From Pezicula radicicola (lineage: Eukaryota; Ascomycota; Leotiomycetes; Helotiales; Dermateaceae), in contig PDUO01000029.1 of the NCBI GenBank assembly GCA_003008705.1, positions 197,321 through 261,320 on the forward strand: a DNA stretch of 64,000 nucleotides, in the 5' to 3' direction. The translations under genes and the position numbers were made by a program. The notes under the pieces were generated by a model. That model ran no database searches. It was not told where the DNA came from and saw nothing but the letters and a program-made list of their open reading frames with translations. This document shows, one piece after another, positions 55,501 to 64,000 of the stretch. Every line of letters begins with the position of its first letter. Position 1 is the stretch's first letter.

Positions 55501-58500
55501 TTATTCGTCCTCGCCCTCAGCATCCAGATCTCCGACTATCAATGATGGTGCCTCCTCCATCTCGGCATCGCCATCTTCATCCAGCAAAAGAGACTTCCCA
55601 GCCTCACCCTTCCCTTTCCCGCCTGGTTTTCCGCGTGGAGATGGCTTTCCACGCGGAGAGGGCTTCCCACCCAAGATCGGCTTTCCCAGACCTCTGGCCC
55701 TTGTATCTCTGCTGCTTCGCTTTTTGGGTGCTGGTGTCTCGTATTCAATCGCATCGGGGTCGTGATCGTCCTCGGCATCACCATCCTCAATAGCATCCTC
55801 ATCCCCCATCAAAAGCTCCTGTCCTAGTCTACTCTTTCTCTTTTCAAGTTTGGGCGGCAGACCTGGACCACTTTCAGCATCTTCTCCAAAATCACTCTTT
55901 TTGGTTCCCTTGGGCCACCTACCCGGTCCACGGCCAGTGCTTTCTCTTCGCTCAGGTCTCCGCGCACTAGCAGAGCGTCGCGATGAACTTCCAGAATATT
56001 GTCTGTTCGTTGTAGGACTAGCGAGTGACAGCGCAGAACCTTTCCGAGAGGATGGGGGCGGCCGAACCGCGCTTTTCTTTGAGCCAGGAGGAGGAGGAAA
56101 TCTTTGGAAGCGTTCGACCGGGATTGACTTGCTTGGCTCAAAATATATATGCGTCTTTGACTCACCATTCAACTTAGCTGTTGACTTAGAATCTTCAGAA
56201 CCATTTTCTTTCTTCGGTTCCTCTCCATTTGTGTCCAGCTTCTCGAGCGCTTTCGTTATACCTTCGGTATTGCCGTTGGTGAAGGTCGCGAAATCACGTT
56301 TATTAGACGTCGATAGATTAGGTCCTCCATCATCACCTTCGCGAGGAGCTACGGTGCTGATAGGTGGTAATTCGAAATTCGAACTTCTTCCTCCTACATA
56401 TGGTGTCCAAACCAGACTTTTAGGATTGAGCTGAGCATAGCCTCTGGTCGCAATTTTTTCTTCGTGCTGCCGGATGAGCTCTTCATAAGTAGAGTGCTCC
56501 AAATTGATGGCATAAACCTTAGTGACGGGATCTTTGACCATCGCTCCCAGGGCTTCAAGAGTCGAGATCACATCGTCGGGTGTCATGCCTATTTCTTGTG
56601 ATATGGACCGGATGCTCGGAGCCTGCATTCCTGGCTTAAATTGACGGAAATAGTAAGACAATGTCAGTCGCCAGTAATTTCGGTAGGAGACCAGACCCAT
56701 ATCTGACAGAGGTTTCTCCGGTGAGCCAATCCTGTTCTCGCGTCGAGTCAAGAGATATGAGAAATCCATGAGTAGGTGGCCGTAACCTTTGCGTTGGTGC
56801 GTTGGAAGCACCAAGATACAAGAAACATTGTTCAAACTGATAACCCGCTTTTCCTTGGAAAAATAGCCTACAAAATGGTATCCCTTTTCATCGTATTCCG
56901 TCAGAACGTAGAATAGAAATTCGTACACATCGTAGTAAAGAGTCTTCGATCCGAGGAACAACTTAGCTAGGAGACACAAATTTTGGCAGTAGAGTGGATT
57001 CTTTCGGCCATCAACCTCGAACATTGACAACTTGCCCTCACGATAAATTTCGTCACCCGGTGGCTGCTTCCAGGGACACTTCGTCTTATGTCTCCATGCC
57101 ACCATGGGTGACTCCATGTACTTGAGGCAGAACTCGCAGATGAATAGCGCCTTATTTCGACTGTATTCTTCCGGATATGGAGCAGCGTAGTGTGTGTCGA
57201 TCTGATGATCCCCAAATTCGATGTATTCAATTTGACTGGCAGGGCCCGATACCTTGCGTGCCTTCTTCGTTCCAGCCATGGCAGCTGCTTCTGCGGCGGC
57301 ACGTACGTTTGCTTGCCATTCCTCTTCGGCCCTTTGCCGTGCTTCGTCAAACCGACGGCGGTTTTCTGCCTTGGGTAATGTGTGCGTTGTGTCGGCCTCA
57401 GTTTCGTTGAGAATTCCACCGTAAGGCTTTGATTTCAACTCATCGATTTCTTTGTCACGAAGAGGGTAGAATAGTTGAGTGTGACTCGGATAAATAGTAT
57501 TTGAGGGAGCTGCAGGTAACCCAGAAACTGCGCGTGAGCTTCTCTTCTTTTTCTTCTTGTCCTTAGGTGGTTTGGGAGGTTGTGACTTCAAATGGTGTAG
57601 TTCAACAGGATCGAGTGCAATCGCAACGATTAGTCTCGATGGGGATTTCTCAATAATTCTAGTGACTCGAGCTTGTTGTGGTTTCGGTCGAAGCGCTCTC
57701 GATGTTCTCGGGCTTGTTAGCTCGTCCGTTTTTCTATTCCCATTCGTTGTCGGTTCTGCGCTCGGGGGTGCGTCAAGGTCTACTTCACTTTTAATCTGAG
57801 TTGTGTGGGCATCAGACGATCTAGTACTGGGGACAACGTCTTTGTCGCCATTTTGTCTTCTTGATTTGGGCGAATTTTCTGGTTCATGAGCTTCAGCATC
57901 CGCTGAAGATGTCTTCCTTTTCCTCAGCAGTCTTGTGCCGTCCAAAGGGTCCTCTGGGGCAATCAAGGTGTTGTAGATTGAATGCGAGCCAGGTTTGATA
58001 TTACCTCGCTGCGATGGGAGAAGGTCACCAGTTATACGATTGCTAGAAGATACGCGGCGAGAGGCAGATCCAGGTTCTGGTATGTCTTCGCTTCTTGGCG
58101 CATCTGCATTTCCCTCACTCTCGTTAGTAGGTTGAAGTTTGTTGTCTACGCAACCCATACACCGCCAGGTTTCCGCATCTATTCGTATGGGTCAGCAACA
58201 TGACCTGTACAATTTATGCAAAGGCATTTCAACTCACCATCATCAGGCTGAAGAGCATTATTGTCCCGAGCGCATTGCCGATGTGCTACAGCCTTGTCAG
58301 CCTTGTCTTTACCATTTTTACAGAATATAGCAACATACCATTGTCAGCGCAGACATCGCAGGTAAGATACATTTCAAACTCCTCGCTGGGATCGGATTCT
58401 TCATCCCCGTTGCAGAAACTATAAAAACGTTAGTATATAAGAGAAATGCGGTCCTCAAATAGAGTGGTACATACATGCAGCGATTCGGGTTGGCAGCCTC

Positions 58501-59034
58501 TTCTTCCTCATCATCAGCAGCTGTTGGATCCCATTCCATTGCCGGTTCTGCATCTGAGGATTCTTTGTCTCCTTCGGCGTCCTCGTCGTCCTCACTCACA
58601 GCGAACTCATCTTCTTCATCTTCGTCTGTCGCAGAGTGAACTTCATCTTCTTCTTCCTCCTGTAGTCCAGGTTGGATTTTTACTGCGCCAACTCCTTCAA
58701 CGTCCTCTTCTTCGTCTTCCTCGTCCTGTTCTTGCTCCTCGTCTTCTTCATCCTGGACCGGAATATCATCATCTTCCTCGCCCTCAGCATCCTCGTCAGA
58801 TAGTATAGGTTCCTCCTCCTCCTCTTCTTCGCTGAGATCGTCATCCATCTCCTCTTCCTCCTCGCTGTGTTTTACTAAGCCATTCTGCAACTGGGAATTG
58901 GCTGCCTGAGCATCTGCGTAGTCTCCATCCAGAGGGGTCATGACCTCGTCGTCCTCCTCGAATTCAGCATCATCCTCTGAGGTCGCCATGCTCCTATGTA
59001 TCTCTTCCTGAACAAGATCTTCGGCAGCCATCAT
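55501..59034 (-). CDS. SAS3: MYST-family histone acetyltransferase, SAS3-like
   Basis: Sas3 is the catalytic subunit of the NuA3 H3 acetyltransferase. Exons 59034-58475, 58418-58339, 58285-58238 and 58178-55501 give 1121 aa in phase. After a very acidic N-terminus (long Glu/Asp runs) comes a PHD-type finger assembled across the splices: CIFCNGDEE, LTCDVCAD, AHRQCARD, TWRCMGC. The MYST domain (about 530-850) has the C2HC finger ICEFCLKYMESPMVAWRHKT followed by KC, the acetyl-CoA motif LVLPTHQRKGYGHLL, the catalytic Cys in SCILVLP, and the Glu of SPEKPLSD. The C-terminus is basic and disordered, with GKPSPRGKPSPRG repeats. The PHD finger plus MYST layout separates it from Esa1 and Sas2, hence SAS3/KAT6-like. 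Confidence 0.9.
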
Positions 59035-59887
59035 TCAAGCGTATGATCAAAGATTTGGGTAGTGTTGTATCGCAAGGCTTAATGATCGGCGGCAGATGAG
59101 TTCGTGGGTCTAGTTACAGTACCTACTGGTATGCTGCAACTTCCCGCATCTCCTTCGTATGATCCTGCCTTATGACATCGAGCTGTTGACTAAGTCTATC
59201 CTAGGTGCTGGTCTCCCTCGTGGGTGGTGGCAAGAGTTGTGGCGTGAAGGGAGTTCGCGATCGCAAAGGAGGTTCTCGTAGTGAACGCGAATTTAGAGCC
59301 ACTAACACGGCCGGCGCAAGTACAAAACGGGTACTATACCACGCATAGGAACATTAGGCGCGTATATCAAGCTTCGGTGGAATCAAAGGCGTTGTGTATG
59401 GAGAACAATCACGATTCAACTGCACATCCCCCGGCTGGAGTGAGGTCTGGCTTGTGGGGAATCATATGTACAGTAATAGCGGCGATGCCACGGCATTTCT
59501 GGTGGCCCATACTTATGTATTTTTGAGGAATAGAGAAAGATTAACTAATGGGAATTATTTTACAACAAGAGCCGGCCAATACTCCCAATTCCTACTTTGT
59601 GACTCTCATTGGATTTACTTGAATAGCTGAACTATTTCTCAGGTAAATAAGTGACTTGTAGAAATCTATTTGGATGTGCTGCTTTAATCGCCCGTTTTGG
59701 TAATCGTTGTTGCCTTACTTTTTAAGGCACTAAATACTACCAGCTTGTCGCAACGACATCCCAAGATTCGAAGGGCATCAAAAGTCCTTCAACACAAAAC
59801 ACAACCACCAGGTACGCTCAATCTTCTCCTATAACAAGGACTCGCAGTAATTGATACTGCATACAGAAGTTTGTCGCAACTGCTACA
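59035..59887. other. Divergent promoter region of SAS3-like and complex I genes
   Basis: About 850 bp between two divergent genes. No coding frame supported. Short sequences resembling the 18-bp unit (TTGAATAGCTGAACT near 59620) occur. Confidence 0.45.
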
Positions 59888-60367
59888 ATGGGTGTTCCTT
59901 TCGAAGCTCTCATCCCATATGGGATCATGCTCACTGTATGCACCTCCTTCCCCTCCACGCCGCAAGACCCGATACTGAGAAGCGCAGATGTTCGGAATCA
60001 CTGGAGCTGGACTTTCGAAGATTAGGCACATGCAGAACGGAGGAAAGCGAGCCAGGCATTCAATTGATCAGTGGGACAGAGTCAGTGGAGACACCTCTCG
60101 CCATCCGTAACAGCAAGCTAACAAATCTATAGCAAAGTATGATACGCACAATTTGATCCTCTCGACTCCGCAGGTGCTAATTATACTGCAGTGATGGACC
60201 GGGACAGGAGATTGACCGGAATGCTGAGAGGACAAACGGATAACCCGGAGGCGCCCCCCGGATTCGAGTTGAACAACCCTTGGAGAGTATGTCTACATCC
60301 ACCACTCCTGGCAGAAGCTCACTTTATTAACGTATCTCTCGCACAGTTGGAGAAGCGCATCCTCTAA
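59888..60367 (+). CDS. NDUFA1: NADH:ubiquinone oxidoreductase small subunit, NDUFA1/MWFE type
   Basis: Accessory subunit of the membrane arm of mitochondrial complex I. Four tiny exons (59888-59935, 59988-60084, 60192-60286, 60347-60367) join in phase to only 86 aa, the right size for the family. The protein starts MGVPFEALIPYGIMLT, whose hydrophobic segment continues as MFGITGAGLSKI to form the single membrane helix. It goes on with RHMQNGGKRARHSIDQWDR, MMDRDRRLTG, PPGFELNNPWR and LEKRIL. The second intron uses the weak donor GTGGAG, chosen because it alone gives the conserved WDRVMMDRD. The last exon has six codons. The gene is easily missed because no exon exceeds 33 codons. Confidence 0.85.
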
Positions 60368-61734
60368 TCGCTCCGACTTTCGTCTATTGTACATAAATGC
60401 TGCTAAGAACCAAGAATCAAGAATCAAGAACCATCAACTACCATGCCATTCACATGTGTAGAGGGATTCTGCTACGAGCTCCGATGTGACATTACCTATT
60501 GAAAGTTACGAAGAGACGCACGCTGCAAAGCGCCTACTCTGTTTTGTATTACAATCGGTGAATTAGCATTCATGTCAAAGAAGCTACAAATTCGTGGTGG
60601 GGGCCAAAGTAGCAGCATGCTTCGGCCCCGAACTTAACCTCATTCACTGACTTGAGTCCGCCTGTTGGACCAACGTTCGTGGTTCAAGCGTACCATTGCC
60701 CTGTGCACTAAGAATTTATATAAAGGAAGGTCGTGCTCCGGGTTCGCAATGTGTTATTGTTCTGCGAGAGGCTGCCGAAAGTTCGCGTGCTCTACTACTA
60801 TCTTGTGTCTTGTGGCATTCCACAAAAGACTTGTCCAGTAGAAAGATTCTTGCTCGTTTAGAGCAACATGGTACTCACTCGTATTATTAGTACTTCTACA
60901 ATTGGACATTTAACAGCAAGCCGCTTGATTTAGGAAAGGCATGCAAAGTTACAAATCACCACTTCTACTAAAATCCTTGGTCATTTTCAAAGGACTTTAG
61001 AAAGAAGATTACTACTACGAAAAGTAGTTGAAAAAGGTTTCTATTTCTCATTTACAATCCGCATTTGATTCTTAGTACTAGAAGCAAAGTGCTTTCACTA
61101 CAACATTACAATAACAGAGGGTACTAAGTTATCTGTCCACCCTCTCGCCTTATTACTTTCTCTGTGGTCATTTCAACTTAGATTAATGAGGGAACATGAG
61201 CAGTTATTTCTGCTTTACGGTGACTTACTGCATCTCTGTTGATTACATAATTAGTGATATGAGGAGCTGTAGCTAGTTTGCTTTGGCTTTATATATAACG
61301 CTCTCTTCTAGTAGAAGTGACTACAATATCTAGTTCAACACAGTCCTATTACATGTGTAATGTTGCTGTATATAACATTACTAGTTATACACATCACACT
61401 ATACTATTGTACATCCTCATTATATTCACCATGTCAGATGTTGTCATTGCGAATAGCAATGACACCTGTTGTCAAAATTATAAACCTTTGACCAGCACGC
61501 TGTTTTACTGCCTATGTTGCCCGGAAATCATGTGGTTCATATATTGGAACCGTGGCACCGAATATATCTTCATTTTGTCTCTCGCATGGTATGGAATTGT
61601 CTTATATGCGTAAAGCAAGCCACGCAAGCCTCATGCATCCAAAATAGCCCATTTTGTATGACATTCGGGCCTTTTCCGATGCCTCCCACTCTGTATATAA
61701 AACCTACTAGTCGGCCTCTCATCTAGACGGCTAG

Positions 61735-61999
61735 TACGGAGGTCACGGCAAAAAGTTATTAGACTTCATTGGTCGTATACCGTATTCGCTAATCTAATAC
61801 CCTACGCCTAGCAACAAACACTGTAAACAGCCTGTAGAGATTATTTTCTAGTGGCGTGTTATACGGCCATACGCGAGAATACAGGTAGCTTCCTATTATT
61901 TCCGGTGTAAAGGAGCCTATACCCTACCGCTAAGCTCTTATTTCCGGGCCTTGCCTAGCCTGTAATCGAGTCCAATAACTTTTTGCCGTGACCTCCGTA
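61735..61999. mobile_element. MITE with 30-bp-class terminal inverted repeats
   Basis: 265 bp. The left end TACGGAGGTCACGGCAAAAA continues GTTATTAGACT; the right end is AGTCCAATAACTTTTTGCCG followed by TGACCTCCGTA. The arms match over about 31 bases with one or two mismatches and both start at TA, fitting a mariner-type target. No coding capacity. Confidence 0.82.
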
Positions 62000-62895
62000 C
62001 TCACAATTCACTCATTTTATGCATATACAATTTCCACCATATCAAAGTTCCATAGCCTATTAATCTCCGATACGACTTACCGAAGGCTTTTCATTTCTAA
62101 AAACAAACCGAGATCTACCAGCGCATCCTCTCGGCCACCACAAAGCGCCAGATACAGAAAGTATATTTACAGCGCTGCCAAATACGCAATCTCCTTCCAC
62201 ATCTTCCTGCAAACTTGCCATACTATAGCTAGCCCTGCTCCCTCGGCATGAACTATCACCTCTACCAATTGCGAGACCTTATCTTAACCCTCCGAATTAT
62301 ATGAACATGCTTTGTTACTACAGAAGCTCTTTCCAGGTGGAATCTGACTCCACATTGAAAGGGCTGTCTGCTACTACTTGGGACCTGTCAAAGAATTTTC
62401 TGATTCGAATCCTCTATATCAGAACAGTATACAAGGAGCATGACAATTATTGTACCTCGTCAGCTACTAGTATGTATTTCATTTTGCGCAGCATAGTAAG
62501 GTGTAAACATACTAGAGCCCAGGTTTTATTCATCGCTTTAATCGATCAGATAGTGTATCCTTACTTTTTGTTAACATCTAAGCTTCACTTATGGAATTAG
62601 TGATATTGTCTCGTTAATACAGAGTTCTAACCGTCATGCCCTAAACCGCTCGACTTGTTAAAATACAACGAAGTGGTCTAAGATTTACATAGAGATTAAT
62701 GCTTTGGCCTATTTAGTAACTGCCAATGCTCCTGCTGAACTATTCACTACAGATCTAAACTACTGAACTTTTAACAGGAGCAATATGATATATAGTGGGT
62801 TCGGGGGGCTTGAAGGTTACAATAAGGCCTCTGCATCTACATGTTTGTAATTCGTTTAATTCATAGATTGGCAAAACCATATAGATTGATTTACG

Positions 62896-62929
62896 GATGA
62901 TGATGACGATGACGATGATGATGATGATA
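62896..62929. repeat. GAT/GAC triplet microsatellite
   Basis: About eleven GAT or GAC triplets in a row in non-coding DNA. Confidence 0.85.
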
Positions 62930-64000
62930 TTTATTTACGTCCAAGAGACCTCCCGAAGGGTATGAGGACGTGCTAAGCTAAGGATTTTTATATACAAAGT
63001 CCTATTTATAAGGAAGCAAAAAGACCACAAGGGGTACAAAGGCTCCTTTATAAACAGCCCCCGGTACCTGATTCCGCGGTGTCGCAATTCCCTTGTATAC
63101 CTTAGAAAGCATTTCATGCTTATGCTTGACCAGCTAGCTACTCTCAATGCATAACTAGTAGGGCCTATTGACTGTGACCTCCCACGACCAGTTGTGGTGG
63201 ACTACTAGAAAGAGAAAAGATATCCTAGGTAGCCCTAAGCTCCCTTAGACAGATATCCTTAGGTAGATACCTAAAGACGCGTACGAAGGCGTAGTATCGA
63301 CACCCTTAAAGACCTTCCTCTAAGTCCCCTCCCTCCCTCTATTCCTTCCCCCTACTCTAGTACCTCGTATATCCTAACAGCCCCCTATGCCTCCTCCGAT
63401 TAATCCTCAAGTGTCTGCCAACCGTCGTAGGTATATCATAGAGGCCCAGCTCTGACAAAGGTAGATACATCGTGTACTCGAGTCGTAGTTGCAAGGAATA
63501 GAGGGGAGGGAAGTGGCCACGGTGGCAAGATCTCGAAAGCGTCGATATGGGAAAATCTCTTCGCGTCGTCGTTTCGAAATGACTCAATCTTGGCTCTGCC
63601 GACACTGCAGAAGAGTGCGACAGGTTCGTAGAAGAGCACCACGTACAGGTGTTGAGTTGTCGCCCTCCATGATTGATTTACGAAGAACGTGAGCTTAACA
63701 AGCCATTTCTATATTATTTTACTTTAAGGGATCCACTTAAGTTGCGTAAGCCACTTAATATAAGTAAATCTGTACTGCTTTGTAATGGATATAAGAAACT
63801 AAGCGATTTGCCAATTTGTCTGCACACCTATCCCCTTTCTCTTATTTTTTTTTACACAATTACAGAATACAACAATAGAGTTGTAAGCCTAAGGTTTAAA
63901 TTACTGAATTTCTAGACTAAGAGTAAATGTCTGTTTGACTTTTTTTACCAGCTTTTAGAGGAGTATTTTGAATGGCATTTTAGAATGCTCTAAAAAGGAT

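Larger units (their letters stand above)
60368..64000. other. Gene-poor AT-rich end of the window
   Basis: 3.6 kb with no gene I can support. Contains the MITE at 61735-61999 and the GAT/GAC microsatellite at 62896-62929. Open frames (for example 62935-63147 minus, 63489-63692 plus) have no recognisable motif. Texture is that of decayed repeats. Confidence 0.5.

Noticed and set aside
55449..58203. Long plus-strand frames opposite the SAS3-like gene
   Set aside because: Shadows of the real minus-strand coding sequence with no independent family signal.
63357..63692. Overlapping frames at the right end, one Arg-rich
   Set aside because: No motif, on both strands at once, and located in decayed AT-rich sequence.
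1..64000. CRISPR arrays, bacterial operons, rRNA genes or phage modules
   Set aside because: Spliced eukaryotic genes throughout; the only arrays are minisatellites with degenerate contiguous units and no spacers.

Overview
The window reads as nuclear DNA of a filamentous ascomycete (Pezizomycotina). The family content (UstYa/DUF3328, DUF6604, GEgh16, fungal YTH protein) makes Leotiomycetes/Helotiales my best guess; this is an inference. Coding genes have short introns (about 48-130 nt) with GT/AG ends and are separated by long, AT-rich, gene-poor stretches. Two undetermined bases (47172-47173) mark a small assembly gap.

Layout. 1-5.6 kb is a decayed accessory block: remains of a sucrose/alpha-glucoside-type transporter, a broken Zn2Cys6 regulator, and a UstYa-like (DUF3328) gene whose frame can still be closed with five introns. 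7-16.5 kb carries LHS1 (ER-lumen Hsp70), a GNAT acetyltransferase, a DUF6604 pseudogene and URA5 (orotate phosphoribosyltransferase). 16.5-23.9 kb is sparse, with a truncated-looking uncharacterised gene and a complete cytochrome P450. 23.9-45.9 kb holds mostly conserved genes: a YTH-domain RNA reader, GPI18 (GPI mannosyltransferase II), an unrecognised conserved-looking protein, BLM10 (proteasome activator), an aldo/keto reductase and an ornithine cyclodeaminase/mu-crystallin-like protein. 45.9-52.7 kb has no supportable gene and includes 2 kb of G+T-rich, strand-asymmetric DNA. 52.7-60.4 kb has a secreted GEgh16/Egh16-type protein, a SAS3-like MYST histone acetyltransferase and a tiny four-exon complex I subunit (NDUFA1/MWFE type). 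The last 3.6 kb has no gene I can support.

The genes do not form one pathway. They are mainly housekeeping functions (protein folding and degradation, pyrimidine synthesis, GPI anchors, chromatin, respiration) with accessory genes between them. Two genome-wide processes show through. First, decay consistent with repeat-induced point mutation: the nonsense and cysteine-loss changes in three pseudogenes all fit CpA-to-TpA. Second, short mobile or repetitive DNA: four inverted-repeat elements of MITE type, and an 18-bp minisatellite family found as separate arrays in a GNAT intron, a YTH intron and, in frame, a YTH exon. That 18-bp family and an 8-nt microexon in the YTH gene are the observations most worth following.
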